NCBI RefSeq assembly: GCF_900114165.1
Contig: NZ_FOSB01000002.1
Coordinates: 1-64,000, forward strand
Length of the DNA stretch: 64,000 bases
Reading direction: 5' to 3'
DNA from: Halobacillus dabanensis
Lineage (GTDB): Bacteria; Bacillota; Bacilli; Bacillales; Halobacillaceae
Below the pieces are notes generated by a model, which was not told where the DNA came from, made no database searches, and worked only from the letters and a program-made list of their open reading frames with translations. Position numbers and translations under genes: made by a program. Positions 35,596 through 44,611 of this stretch are shown one piece after another; within the stretch, counting starts at the first letter, position 1; each line of letters begins with the position of its first letter.

Positions 35596-36594
35596 ATGCA
35601 GCATATCATTCGTCTTTACTTTCAACTTCCATTGTTCATACGCTTGATTGGAACAGTTTTTCTAACCATGGGCTTTTTCGGATTCATAATACATCTCCTG
35701 GAACCCGCTACTTTTCCCACATTTTTCGATGGATTGTGGTGGGCATTTGTAACAGGTGCAACAGTGGGGTATGGCGATTATGTTCCTTTAAGTACAACAG
35801 GAAAAATCGTTGCTCTTTTTCTCATTCTATCAGGTGGTGGTCTTGTCACATTTTATATGGCAACCATCTCCGCCTCAACCGTCAAACATGAGGCTGACTT
35901 AACAGAAGGAAAAGTGACGTTTAAAGGGAGCGACCATCTCGTTCTAATTGGTTGGAATGAACGGACGAGACATTTGATCATCATGCTTCAAGAACAACAC
36001 CTGCAGGAGCGAATCGTCCTTATCGACCGCACAATGGATCGGCTCTATCAAGATATTTCCAACGTTCATTTCGTACGCGGATCTGCAACAGATGAAGAGA
36101 CCTTAGAACAAGCAAACCTCAGCCGTGCAAGAATAGCTATTATCACAGCCGATCCTTCTCTTGAAGAAGAGCAATCCGATCAGGCAGTGATCCACCAAAT
36201 TGTTTCTTTAAAAGGTCATCACCCTGGTCTATTCATCATTGCAGAAGTGTTGACCGAAAAGCAAAAAATCAACGCAGAAAGGGCAGGAGCTAATACAGTC
36301 ATCCGTTCGAATGATTTTATGAGCAGCTTATTTTATCAAGAACTTTATCGAAACGATCCAGTAAAACCATTCCAACTTCTTTTGAGTTTATTGACAGAAA
36401 GGCAATTTCATGAAGAAATCATTAAAGGGGAATTAGTCGGCAAATCTATTTTGACAGCTTATGAACACTTTTTGAAGCAACATTACCAAATCATAGGAAT
36501 AAAAAAGGGGGAAGACCTTTCGTTTGATCTTCACCCAGATATTTTATTGGAGGAAGGAGATGTTTTAGTCGTCTTTTCACCCCTTCGAGATTAA
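35596..36594 (+). CDS. yugO: Potassium channel with RCK/TrkA-N domain (YugO type)
   Basis: About 332 residues: two membrane helices (residues about 13-36 and 70-93) around a pore loop with the selectivity filter TVGYGD (56-61). A cytosolic RCK_N domain follows from about 115 (HLVLIGWNER instead of the usual GxGxxG) and then a TrkA_C-like segment. B. subtilis YugO conducts K+ and mediates electrical signalling in biofilms. The ATG at 35596 with AAGGGAG upstream is preferred over a TTG at 35545. Its 3' end overlaps the convergent yugN by 18 nt. Confidence 0.92.
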   Translation: MQHIIRLYFQLPLFIRLIGTVFLTMGFFGFIIHLLEPATFPTFFDGLWWAFVTGATVGYGDYVPLSTTGKIVALFLILSGGGLVTFYMATISASTVKHEADLTEGKVTFKGSDHLVLIGWNERTRHLIIMLQEQHLQERIVLIDRTMDRLYQDISNVHFVRGSATDEETLEQANLSRARIAIITADPSLEEEQSDQAVIHQIVSLKGHHPGLFIIAEVLTEKQKINAERAGANTVIRSNDFMSSLFYQELYRNDPVKPFQLLLSLLTERQFHEEIIKGELVGKSILTAYEHFLKQHYQIIGIKKGEDLSFDLHPDILLEEGDVLVVFSPLRD

Positions 36595-36996
36595 AACTTG
36601 TTCTACTTCTGCTAACAATTCTCTCCCTTTATTAATCATTTCTTCAGGAAAAGAGGCATCTTTATCAACAGGTTCCTGAAATTGATCGAACATAGCCCGC
36701 ACATTCCCTTCTTTCACGTTATCGTCGAGACCGGGATTGTATTTATGAGAAAGAAGGAATGGCTCTTTCATCTCAATCATGGCATAATCACCTGGGGCGT
36801 CAAGAGATCCTGATGTAACGACGAAGGGTAACCGAATGAACTGGTAACCGACATGGTCATCCAATTTATAGTCAAAATAACCGTGTTCATAATCCCAGTT
36901 ATCAGAAAGTTTAAATCCTAGAGCATTCAATTCATTTTCAACGTCATTGAAAGTGTACACATTCCCTGTAAGTGGGGTTTCTAAAGGGATCACCAT
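36577..36996 (-). CDS. yugN: YugN-family protein
   Basis: A 139-residue cytosolic protein of the YugN-like family, identified by overall sequence (MVIPLETPLTGNVYTFNDVE start, WDYEHGYFDYKLD, YAMIEMKEPFLLSHKYNPGLD) and by its place next to yugO and pgi as in B. subtilis. AAAGGAG precedes two consecutive ATG codons (36999 and 36996), of which the second has better spacing. The function is not known. It overlaps the end of yugO tail to tail. Confidence 0.87.
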   Translation of the reverse strand: MVIPLETPLTGNVYTFNDVENELNALGFKLSDNWDYEHGYFDYKLDDHVGYQFIRLPFVVTSGSLDAPGDYAMIEMKEPFLLSHKYNPGLDDNVKEGNVRAMFDQFQEPVDKDASFPEEMINKGRELLAEVEQVLISKG

Positions 36997-37133
36997 CATC
37001 ACTCCTTTATGTCTTACTATGCCCAAAGAGCAAAAGCCCATGCGTCAAAGGAAAAAGAGGCATGGCTGGGCTCTGGAGTAAGGTGTCACTGTGCATGATA
37101 ATATAAAACTATTGAATTTTTTAAGCGAACAAG

Positions 37134-37174
37134 AAAAGCTCCGACCATTTATTTCATAGATGATCGGAGCTTTC
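37134..37174 (-). terminator. pgi terminator
   Basis: Minus strand AAAGCTCCGATCAT pairs with ATGGTCGGAGCTTT and is followed by TCTTG. Confidence 0.8.
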
Positions 37175-37178
37175 ATTT

Positions 37179-38528
37179 TTACTTGAGACGTTTTTCTAAT
37201 TCTTCTTTTTCCTTTTCAAACCCTGGTTTGCCAAGTAGAGCAAACATGTTCACTTTATAAGCTTCTACCCCAGGTTGGTCGAACGGGTTCACACCTAGCA
37301 GATAACCACTGATTGCACATGCCTTTTCAAAGAAGTACACAAGATAACCGAAAGTATAAGCATCTCGCTTAGGCAGATGTAAAATCAAGTTCGGAACATC
37401 ACCATCTGTGTGGGCAAGCATTGTTCCGAGATAGGCCTTTTCGTTGACCTCATCCACCGTACTACCCGCAAGGAAATTCAGACCATCTAAATTTTGGGCG
37501 TCTTCCTCTATTGAAATATCAGAAGAAGGAGTTTCTACATGAAGAACGGTTTCAAATAAATCTCTTCTCCCTTCTTGCACATATTGACCAAGAGAGTGCA
37601 AGTCTGTAGAAAAGTTTGCTGATGCAGGGAAAATCCCTTTTTGATCTTTGCCTTCACTCTCGCCAAATAGCTGCTTCCACCATTCAGCAAAATATTGAAG
37701 AGACGGCTCGTAGTTTACCAGCATCTCAATCGTTTTCCCTTTATTATACAAGACGTTTCGGACAGCAGCATACTGATAAGCAGGGTTTTCCGACAGTTTT
37801 TCTGTACTCAGTTCCTGGCGAGCCTTTGCAGCACCTTCCATCATTTCATCAATGTCAATACCACTTGCAGCGATTGGAAGCAGTCCTACAGCAGTAAGTA
37901 CAGAATAACGCCCACCTACATCATCCGGAACGACGAATGTTTCGTAGCCTTGTTCACTGGCAAGAGTTTTTAATGCACCTTTTTCTTTATCTGTTGTAGC
38001 ATAGATACGCTTACGTGCTTCTTCCACTCCATATTTATCCTCAAGGAATTTACGGAAAATGCGGAAGGCGATCGCCGGTTCTGTCGTCGTTCCACTTTTA
38101 GAAATAACATTAATAGAAACATCTTTCCCTTTAAGCACATCAAAAAGCTCATTCATATATGGAGCGCTGATACTGTTACCAATGAAGAAAACTTGTGGTG
38201 TCTGGCGGTCTTCTCCAGAAAGTTCATTGTAGAAACTATGGTTCAGCATCTCTAACGCTGCACGGGCACCTAAGTAGGAGCCACCAATCCCGATGACTAA
38301 CAATACATCAGAATCTGATTTAATCTTTTCAGCAGATTTCTTAACGCGCGCGAATTCTTCTTTATCGTAATCTTCTGGTAGATCCAACCAGCCTAAGAAG
38401 TCGTTACCTGCGCCAGTTTTTTCATGTAAAGAATTATGAGCCAGTGATACAGCTCCTTCCATATATTCAAGTTCGTGCTCACTAAAGAATGGCAATGCTT
38501 TTTCGTAATCAAAACGAACATGTGTCAT
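37179..38528 (-). CDS. pgi: Glucose-6-phosphate isomerase
   Basis: A 449-residue glycolytic enzyme interconverting glucose-6-P and fructose-6-P. Signatures visible are [26 protein letters not shown] (sugar-phosphate loop), [17 protein letters not shown], the catalytic Glu/His region (TDLHSLGQ) and [12 protein letters not shown]. Length matches Gram-positive Pgi. GGAGGGTCATAC precedes the ATG. It is flanked downstream by yugN/yugO as in B. subtilis. Confidence 0.98.
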   Translation of the reverse strand: MTHVRFDYEKALPFFSEHELEYMEGAVSLAHNSLHEKTGAGNDFLGWLDLPEDYDKEEFARVKKSAEKIKSDSDVLLVIGIGGSYLGARAALEMLNHSFYNELSGEDRQTPQVFFIGNSISAPYMNELFDVLKGKDVSINVISKSGTTTEPAIAFRIFRKFLEDKYGVEEARKRIYATTDKEKGALKTLASEQGYETFVVPDDVGGRYSVLTAVGLLPIAASGIDIDEMMEGAAKARQELSTEKLSENPAYQYAAVRNVLYNKGKTIEMLVNYEPSLQYFAEWWKQLFGESEGKDQKGIFPASANFSTDLHSLGQYVQEGRRDLFETVLHVETPSSDISIEEDAQNLDGLNFLAGSTVDEVNEKAYLGTMLAHTDGDVPNLILHLPKRDAYTFGYLVYFFEKACAISGYLLGVNPFDQPGVEAYKVNMFALLGKPGFEKEKEELEKRLK

Positions 38529-38677
38529 GTATGACCCTCCAAATCGTCATTTTTTTACTTGGACCAATTTCACTTTATCGAAACCTCACCATCAAATCAA
38601 GCAATGCTACAATTGTAAACGGATACATAACGAAATTTTATTACATCTTAAACTCCCCCTCCACGAAAGCTCCCTTA

Positions 38678-38861
38678 TCTTGAAAACTCAGCTTCGATAC
38701 TGTTGTGTCCATTTTGGGGCTGCGGAAAAAGGTTCGCTTTCCGTGGGGCGGGCGCTGAGCCTCCTCGGGCTAAAGCTCTGCGGCGGGGTCTCACCTGTCC
38801 CGCAGACCCCACAGGAGTCTCACCGTTTCCCTCCACCCCTTTCCATATAATTATCTCGAAA
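38678..38861 (-). repeat. GC-rich dispersed repeat, copy A
   Basis: On the minus strand the unit opens TTTCGAGATAATTATATGG, passes a GAGACTCCTG...GAGACCCCGCC core and GGAAAGCGAACC, and ends CTGAGTTTTCAAGA. Copies B (38962-39105) and C (52647-52832) share the same order of blocks. GC content is well above the flanks. Any ORF here is a by-product. Confidence 0.75.
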
Positions 38862-38961
38862 CCATCTTCATTGACAGGGTGCTGGATGAAGAGGAAGTTG
38901 CTTTGATCACATGCCTGAAGTGCTATACTTCGGCTTCTAGAGTAAGGTTGTTGGTGGTCGA

Positions 38962-39105
38962 TTTCGAGCAACTCATATGGCAAGGTTCGTGGGGGAAGGG
39001 GGAGACTCCCGCGGGAGAGGGAGCGAGGCGAGACCCCGGAAGGCAGAGCCAGAGGGGGCTTGCCAGTTCCCCCCCAGGAAAGCGAGTCCCTTCCCCCACA
39101 AACCT
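38962..39105 (+). repeat. GC-rich dispersed repeat, copy B (inverted relative to A)
   Basis: Opens TTTCGAGCAACTCATATGG, then GGAGACTCCCGCGGGAGAG, GAGGCGAGACCCC and CCAGGAAAGCGAGTCCC. It faces copy A head to head, 100 nt apart, and lacks the CTGAGTTTTCAAGA tail. Copies A and B fill most of the gene-free 38529-39171 interval between pgi and yugJ. Confidence 0.75.
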
Positions 39106-39171
39106 TAACTCCCCCCAACATCCCGAGATTATGTCTTCAACTAACCTGCCATATTGTTTAATGAGCATATA

Positions 39172-39214
39172 AAGGAAAGCTCAGAGCAGGATACTCTGAG
39201 CTTTCCTTTTTTGC
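39172..39214 (-). terminator. yugJ terminator
   Basis: GGAAAGCTCAGAG pairs with CTCTGAGCTTTCC around a 7-nt loop, with A/T runs on both sides. Confidence 0.9.
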
Positions 39215-39225
39215 TACCTATAATC

Positions 39226-40392
39226 TTACTTGGACAATTGTAGAATTTTCTCCACATCGTCTTCATGCAATTTATTAAAGTTACCAAATGGTCCGCGTTT
39301 CATTGCACGATCAATGATGACATCAAATTGGTCATCACCAATATCATAGTCTCGCAACGTTTCGGGAGCACCGATAGATGTCCAGAACTTCCGTAACTCC
39401 TGAATACCTTCTTCTGCTACTTCACGGTTACTCTTACCCTCTGGATTCACACCGAAGACTTTCGTTGCCAACTGAACAAAGCGCTGTTCATTCACATCGA
39501 TATTATGTTGCATCCAGTTCGGGAATAATATAGCAAGACCCCCTGCATGCGGAATATCGTATACAGCTGATACCGCATGCTCGATATTATGACTAGCCCA
39601 GTCTCCACGGTACCCCATTTGCAGCATCCCATTCAAAGCAATCGTTCCTGCATAAAGGATTGTTTCCCGGTGTTCTATAGACTCTAAATTTTCAAGCAGT
39701 TTCGGTGCTGTATCGATAACAGCTCTTAACACACCTTCCACCATTTCATCTTGTACAGGGGATGGAGTTGGATTATGGAAATATTGTTCGAATAAGTGTG
39801 TCATCATATCAACAATACCGTATATCGTCTGGTCCTTTGGCACACTCACCGTGTTTGCTGGATCTAAAATAGAAAAAGCAGGGTTCGTAAGTGGAGCTGC
39901 TCCCCAACCATATTTCTCATTCGTTTCCCAATTGGTGATGACTGCTCCAGCATTCATTTCAGAGCCGGTAGCAGCTAAGGTCAATACAGTTCCAAAAGGT
40001 AATGCAGTCTCTGGCGTCGCTTTTCTTGTCACAAGATCCCAAGGAGCACCGTCGTACTTAGCCCCTGCCGCAATTGTCTTCGTGCAATCAATAACGCTTC
40101 CGCCCCCTACTGCAAGCAAGAAGTCAACCTCTTCCCTTTTGCAAAGGTCTACACCTTTCTCAACGGTAGTCAGCTTAGGGTTGGGTTCTACACCAGATAG
40201 TTCCAGAACTTCCACGTCCACTTTATTCAATTGTTCCATGACTTGGTCATAGACACCATTTTTCTTTATGCTACCCCCACCATACACGACGAGAACTTTC
40301 TTAGTTCCAGAAGGAAGTTGCGTTGGTAGTTGTGTAATTTGATCCTTACCGAATATTAATTTTGTTGGATTATGAAACGTAAATGCATCCAT
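39226..40392 (-). CDS. yugJ: Iron-containing alcohol (butanol) dehydrogenase (YugJ type)
   Basis: A 388-residue group III Fe-ADH that reduces aldehydes to alcohols with NAD(P)H. The N-terminal Rossmann-like half has the [12 protein letters not shown] and [17 protein letters not shown] motifs. The metal-binding half shows [31 protein letters not shown] (His ligands) and QHNIDVN. AAGGAGTATTTCT precedes the ATG. B. subtilis carries yugJ and yugK in the same place beside pgi; only one copy is present here. Confidence 0.94.
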   Translation of the reverse strand: MDAFTFHNPTKLIFGKDQITQLPTQLPSGTKKVLVVYGGGSIKKNGVYDQVMEQLNKVDVEVLELSGVEPNPKLTTVEKGVDLCKREEVDFLLAVGGGSVIDCTKTIAAGAKYDGAPWDLVTRKATPETALPFGTVLTLAATGSEMNAGAVITNWETNEKYGWGAAPLTNPAFSILDPANTVSVPKDQTIYGIVDMMTHLFEQYFHNPTPSPVQDEMVEGVLRAVIDTAPKLLENLESIEHRETILYAGTIALNGMLQMGYRGDWASHNIEHAVSAVYDIPHAGGLAILFPNWMQHNIDVNEQRFVQLATKVFGVNPEGKSNREVAEEGIQELRKFWTSIGAPETLRDYDIGDDQFDVIIDRAMKRGPFGNFNKLHEDDVEKILQLSK

Positions 40393-40532
40393 AGAAATAC
40401 TCCTTTCTTATCTGAGCGTACTCTCATATTATCTCCGAATTTTTATGTATTCTCAAAAGATATGCAATTTGTATAATTATTTTTCCCATGTTCAAGCTAT
40501 AAAAGAAAACAACGGAAGAAGGAGGTTTTTTT

Positions 40533-40772
40533 ATGAATTGGATCAACCGTGTCGCCCTGTTGTTAATCATAGTCGGAGCGATCAACTGGGGGTTGATTGG
40601 ATTATTCCAGTACGATCTCGTCGCAGGTTTATTCGGTGGTGGTGAACAAAGCGCAGCTCTAGCACGTGTTATCTATACGCTCGTCGGCATTAGTGGACTG
40701 ATTGCTATTTCCCTCTATTTCTTACCTGTTGCCGAACAAGAAAAAACAACTGCGGCAGAGTCCTCCAAATAA
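40533..40772 (+). CDS. yuzA: DUF378 small membrane protein (YuzA)
   Basis: A 79-residue protein with two membrane helices (about residues 5-24 and 44-66) separated by FQYDLVAGLFGGG, the DUF378 hallmark. GAAGGAGG precedes the ATG. yuzA sits next to yugI in B. subtilis too. The function is not known. Confidence 0.88.
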   Translation: MNWINRVALLLIIVGAINWGLIGLFQYDLVAGLFGGGEQSAALARVIYTLVGISGLIAISLYFLPVAEQEKTTAAESSK

Positions 40773-40895
40773 ATTCCCGGAAAGAAATAATTTAACACAT
40801 AATGAGGGAGAAAACGCAGTAACTTACTCGACTTGAACAACACTCTATGACTCGCTGGGGCTCCTTGTGTAACAAGAGGACCTTGATTAAAGAAC

Positions 40896-40932
40896 AAAAA
40901 AGGACCGGTCAAAAAAATGACCTGGTCCTTTT
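40896..40932 (-). terminator. yugI terminator
   Basis: AAAAGGACCAGGTCA pairs with TGACCGGTCCTTTT around an all-T loop, with a T run following on the minus strand. Confidence 0.88.
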
Positions 40933-40952
40933 CAAACTATTATTCCCACTTG

Positions 40953-41339
40953 TTATTTACGGAACTTCTCACGGTCGTCGGACTGTTTGATCCAGTCCTC
41001 CAACTTGTCTTTCAACGTGTTAAATCCAGCTGTTGACTCTTCTTGCTGTTGCTTTGGAGCAGCTTGTTTACGTGGACGACTTGCAGCTTTCGGTGCTTCT
41101 TGTGTCGCACGGATGGAAAGAGAGTATTTGTTGCTCTTTTCATCAATGTTCAAAATTTTAACTTGAACTTCGTCACCCTCTGAAAGGTGCTCATTGATGT
41201 CTTTCACATAACCATGAGTCACTTCAGAAATGTGCACCAAACCTTGAACTTTCTCATCTAGAGCAACGAACGCTCCGTATGGCTGAATCCCTGTTACTTT
41301 ACCTTCTAATACTTGACCTTCTTGAAACTTATCTGACAT
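40953..41339 (-). CDS. yugI: S1-domain RNA-binding protein (YugI, general stress protein 13 type)
   Basis: A 128-residue protein: an S1 domain at residues 5-75 (GQVLEGKVTGIQPYGAFVAL, GLVHISEVTHGYVKD, VQVKILNID), then a basic, Gln-rich linker and a short acidic C-terminal helix. The family associates with ribosomes. The ATG at 41339 follows CAGGAG. It is convergent with yuzA and divergent from the HTH gene. Confidence 0.9.
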   Translation of the reverse strand: MSDKFQEGQVLEGKVTGIQPYGAFVALDEKVQGLVHISEVTHGYVKDINEHLSEGDEVQVKILNIDEKSNKYSLSIRATQEAPKAASRPRKQAAPKQQQEESTAGFNTLKDKLEDWIKQSDDREKFRK

Positions 41340-41503
41340 GCTATACAACTCCTGATTTATTTAATATTCGCTTCTTTTCACGCAATAAATGATTTTATCA
41401 CAAAACGATGTATTTAGCAAAGGTGGATACAAACTTCAGAAAACGTTCATAATCCATGGGAGGTAATAATGATATAATAAAAGAAAGAAGGGAGGAGGAT
41501 GTT

Positions 41504-41881
41504 ATGTCTATAGGTAACAATATCCGGAAATACCGGGAACTGAAGAATTTCTCGAAAGAAGAGCTTGCCCTCAAAGCCCGAATAGGTGTGCAAACACTCG
41601 AGAGTTATGAATCAGATGAACGACTACCGGAGCTTGATACAGTTCTGAAAGTTTCAACCGTTTTGGATATCCCCGCCTCTGAATTAATGGAAACCGAGGA
41701 GGAAGACACAACATTAATTGACCAAGAATTGAGAGAGCTAATTCAAGAAGTCGGTGTGAAACGTACAAAGCTTATTTTAAGAAAAACCCGGGATTTCTCA
41801 GAACAAGATGTCCTTAAAGCTATGAATCTTCTATATGATCTTAACCAAAATACAAAGGAACAAGAACATACCCTCGATTGA
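41504..41881 (+). CDS. XRE-family HTH transcriptional regulator
   Basis: A 125-residue protein with a Cro/C1-type helix-turn-helix at residues 1-60 (IGNNIRKYRELKNFSKEELALKARIGVQTLESYE), then an acidic linker and a helical C-terminus (KRTKLILRKTRDFSEQDVLKAMNLLYDL) that may dimerise. GGGAGGAGG precedes the ATG. Target genes are unknown; nearest are yugI (divergent) and a possible small RNA downstream. Confidence 0.88.
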   Translation: MSIGNNIRKYRELKNFSKEELALKARIGVQTLESYESDERLPELDTVLKVSTVLDIPASELMETEEEDTTLIDQELRELIQEVGVKRTKLILRKTRDFSEQDVLKAMNLLYDLNQNTKEQEHTLD

Positions 41882-41999
41882 TATTCATCTCCCACCTCAC
41901 AGAGTTCACCATCCATGATATAGTAATGTATTTACTAACACGTCAAACAAAACAACCTGCATATTTCTGACTTTTCTCAAAAAAATAAAAAAATAGGTT

Positions 42000-42094
42000 T
42001 ATAATCTATGAAATCTGGTTATATTAAGTAACGTAAGACTTTCTCGTATTCCCCCTGTGTAAGCAGAGCGAACGTTCGCTTTGCTTTTTTTTTG
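42000..42094 (+). ncRNA. Candidate small RNA with C-rich stretch and strong terminator
   Basis: A TATAAT (42000-42005) preceded by an A/T-rich tract could start a transcript near 42012. The run to 42094 holds an unpaired CCCCC at about 42051-42055. It ends in an almost perfect palindrome (GCAGAGCGAACG with TTCGCTTTGC) followed by nine T residues. This layout is typical of trans-acting sRNAs in Bacillaceae. The terminator could instead end the HTH gene 180 nt upstream, and no good -35 is visible. The remainder of 41882-42274 holds only the patB promoter region. Confidence 0.35.
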
Positions 42095-42274
42095 CCTTTT
42101 TTAACTTCGACCACCTGCCCAACATCCTGCAATCCCCCAAATATTAATCAATAAAAGACGAGCCATGAGGAATCACCCGCCTTCGAAGTTATTAGATTTA
42201 ATAAAAAACAGTATATTTTCATTAGGCTATTTTTTTCGGTTATGATATAAAAAAAGATAATGGAGGTATTGCAC

Positions 42275-43447
42275 ATGGAACGATTTGATGAGGTTATATC
42301 AAGAAGAGGCACAAGATCCGTCAAATGGGATATGGCTGAAGATTTATATCAGGACAAAGATGTCCTCCCAATGTGGGTAGCCGATATGGACTTCAAAACC
42401 CCTGAAGCTGTTACAAACGCATTAAAAGAAAGAGTCGAACATGGCATTTTCGGATATACATTACCTGATCAATTGGTGAAAAATGAAATTACGAATTGGT
42501 TGGAAAAACGTCATCAATGGAAAGTTGATCCGGAATGGATTACTTACAGTCCCGGCGTCATTCCTTCTTTACATATGATCGTCCAGTCCTTGACCGACAT
42601 CGGTGATCATATCCTTATTCAAACACCTGTGTACCCACCCTTTTACAGTGTAGTGAAAGATCATGGCAGACACATCGTCAAGAATCCGCTAATAATGAAA
42701 GGGGAATATTATGAGATAGATTTTGAGGATTTCGAAAGAAAGATCAAAGAGAACCATGTCACTATGTTTATCCTTTGTAATCCTCACAATCCTGTTGGTC
42801 GCGTATGGACGAAAGATGAATTGGAAGAATTGGCAACCATCTGTTTAAAACACGGGGTGAAAATTGTTGCAGATGAAATTCATGCTGACCTTATTTATAG
42901 CAACCAAAAACATGTACCGATTGCAAATTTATCTGAACAAGTGAATCAGCATACGATCACTTGCCTTTCTCCTACTAAAACTTTTAATTTAGCCGGACTC
43001 CAAGCTTCTTACCTTGTAATAGCGAACAAAGAAGACAAAACGAAGGTAGATAAGCAATTCAAGAACCAGGGGATGATGATGCTTAATACTTTGGGTTTGA
43101 CAGCTTTGGAAACATCATATAAGTATGGCGAAAGCTGGTTGGAAGAACTGAATAAAGTTTTAGAGAATCATCGTGATTATGTAATGGAAAGGTTCCATAA
43201 TGAAACTTCTTCCATCCGTGTTATCCCGGCAGAAGGTACATATCTTCTCTGGTTAGATTGTCGAAAACTCCACATGGAACAAAAAGAATTAAAATCATTT
43301 ATGCAAAAACAAGCGAAAGTAGGGTTAAATGATGGAGCCAGTTTCGGGGAAGAAGGTAAAGGGTTCATGCGCTTGAATATCGCTGCCCCAAAGTCCATTC
43401 TGGAAGACGGAGTTTCTAGAATTATTAACGCTGTTCAATCACTTTAA
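42275..43447 (+). CDS. patB: PatB/MalY-type PLP-dependent C-S lyase (cystathionine beta-lyase)
   Basis: A 390-residue fold-type I PLP enzyme. The family start FDEVISRRGTRSVKWD and LPMWVADMDF are present, with CNPHNPVGRVWTKDELEEL, VADEIHADLIY (PLP Asp) and the Schiff-base Lys in SPTKTFNLAGLQ near residue 234. Such enzymes cleave cystathionine or cysteine conjugates and some act as aminotransferases. GGAGG lies 8 nt before the ATG at 42275. In B. subtilis patB lies beside kinB-kapB, and kapB is also nearby here. Confidence 0.93.
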   Translation: MERFDEVISRRGTRSVKWDMAEDLYQDKDVLPMWVADMDFKTPEAVTNALKERVEHGIFGYTLPDQLVKNEITNWLEKRHQWKVDPEWITYSPGVIPSLHMIVQSLTDIGDHILIQTPVYPPFYSVVKDHGRHIVKNPLIMKGEYYEIDFEDFERKIKENHVTMFILCNPHNPVGRVWTKDELEELATICLKHGVKIVADEIHADLIYSNQKHVPIANLSEQVNQHTITCLSPTKTFNLAGLQASYLVIANKEDKTKVDKQFKNQGMMMLNTLGLTALETSYKYGESWLEELNKVLENHRDYVMERFHNETSSIRVIPAEGTYLLWLDCRKLHMEQKELKSFMQKQAKVGLNDGASFGEEGKGFMRLNIAAPKSILEDGVSRIINAVQSL

Positions 43448-43601
43448 TACAGTTTTTTCAAATAAAACATACACTCATCGATGAGGGTAATCTTCATATT
43501 CAAAGCCTATATTACCGAACTCGTCAGCGGATGGAGACAACAAGTGTCATGACATCTAGTAAACCCTATTATTCCATAATAACTTTCTTTATATAAACAG
43601 G

Positions 43602-43630
43602 AAAAAGTCTCCGGATTCGGAGACTTTTTA
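43602..43630. terminator. Bidirectional terminator between patB and sodC
   Basis: AAAAAGTCTCCG pairs with CGGAGACTTTTT around GATT; it overlaps the sodC stop codon and serves both convergent genes. Confidence 0.92.
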
Positions 43631-44203
43631 ATTTCCTTCTTGTTTTTTGTCAGGCTCAGTCGGATCACTCGTTTCATCTTCATCGGCATTCAAAGTGATT
43701 TTCCCGCATGCAATACGCTCCCCTGAGTTTCCTGCAGGCTGAGACATCCCATCATCTGGTCCACTGTGTATGACAATGGAGGTCCCTTCTTTTCTTAGTA
43801 AAGACATCTGATCTTCTTTAAGTTTCGCTTCTGGTAACATCAACTCCGCATCAATCATTCCGCTGGCGTCGGCCTCTACGTTCGGCATATCTCCTGCATG
43901 CGCACCCGTAGCGTTCATCAACCCATGATCTTTAGAGAGTGGATTGAAATGATTTCCTGCAGTTTTGAAATCAGGCGGATCGCACTTAGGAAATTCATGA
44001 ATATGCACAGCATGCATCCCTGGTTCAATACCTTCCACCTTCAACTTAACCTGAACTCCTCCCGGTTGTTCTGTTAATGTGGCCGTACCGATTTTGTCAT
44101 CCTCCGCATTGTAAACGGATGTCTCTAAAGGTGACCTTTCTTCTCCTGAGCATCCCACCATCAATAATAGCCCTATGCTAATAACACCAATCCAAATCTT
44201 CAT
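43628..44203 (-). CDS. sodC: Cu/Zn superoxide dismutase-like lipoprotein
   Basis: A 191-residue exported lipoprotein: hydrophobic signal then lipobox LMVGC with Cys18. The SOD domain shows the full expected ligand set: His67 and His69 (HIHEF), His85 (GNHFNP), His93, His102 and Asp105 (AHAGD) and His146 (VIHSG). The disulfide pair Cys74/Cys166 is also there. Complete ligands suggest activity, in contrast to the B. subtilis YojM protein, which is reported to lack a copper ligand. The C-terminal tail is acidic and disordered. The start is ATG 44203 with GGAGGATCATA; longer in-frame readings lack a ribosome binding site. Confidence 0.92.
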   Translation of the reverse strand: MKIWIGVISIGLLLMVGCSGEERSPLETSVYNAEDDKIGTATLTEQPGGVQVKLKVEGIEPGMHAVHIHEFPKCDPPDFKTAGNHFNPLSKDHGLMNATGAHAGDMPNVEADASGMIDAELMLPEAKLKEDQMSLLRKEGTSIVIHSGPDDGMSQPAGNSGERIACGKITLNADEDETSDPTEPDKKQEGN

Positions 44204-44267
44204 TATGATCCTCCGTTCCAAGGGATATTCCATGGCTAGTATCCCCATGTCTCTGCAAAAATATAAC

Positions 44268-44304
44268 AAAGCCACGTAAGGCTATCTGCCCTGACGTGGC
44301 TTTT
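44268..44304 (-). terminator. Terminator overlapping the end of the small membrane protein gene
   Basis: Minus strand AAAGCCACGT pairs with ACGTGGCTTT across an 18-nt loop and is followed by GTTATATTTTTG. The stop codon of the 44282-44485 gene lies in the loop. Confidence 0.75.
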
Positions 44305-44485
44305 CGTTTTGATCATCCCATTGTTTAGTAGCTCCGTATGACTGATCCACTTTATGTTCTTCCTTTTGCGATACTTTTATAATCCAAATCATCGTTACAG
44401 CAGCACCGACAATAAATAGCATCAACATAATAACTGCGGGAATGTATTCCGTTTTATCTTCTGGAAAATAAAGGAATTCCATCAT
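44282..44485 (-). CDS. Small single-pass membrane protein, 67 residues
   Basis: One hydrophobic helix (residues about 14-37, IPAVIMLMLFIVGAAVTMIW) follows a short acidic N-terminus. The tail is hydrophilic and charged. GAAGGGTG lies upstream of ATG 44485. I do not recognise the family. It has its own terminator before sodC and is divergent from kapB. Confidence 0.65.
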   Translation of the reverse strand: MMEFLYFPEDKTEYIPAVIMLMLFIVGAAVTMIWIIKVSQKEEHKVDQSYGATKQWDDQNEKPRQGR

Positions 44486-44611
44486 CGTACATCACACCCT
44501 TCTTTGTAAGTATATCAAAATAAAACTCCGCGATTAAGTGTGTCACGATTTCTTCACATTTTAAAAATTGATACAATGAAAGAGGTATGCTGAAATGAAA
44601 GGAATGAGCTC

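Noticed and set aside
38675-39172. Several overlapping open frames of 67-148 codons on both strands
   Set aside because: They arise from high GC content in the inverted repeat copies A and B, are Pro/Ser/Arg-rich and match no family.
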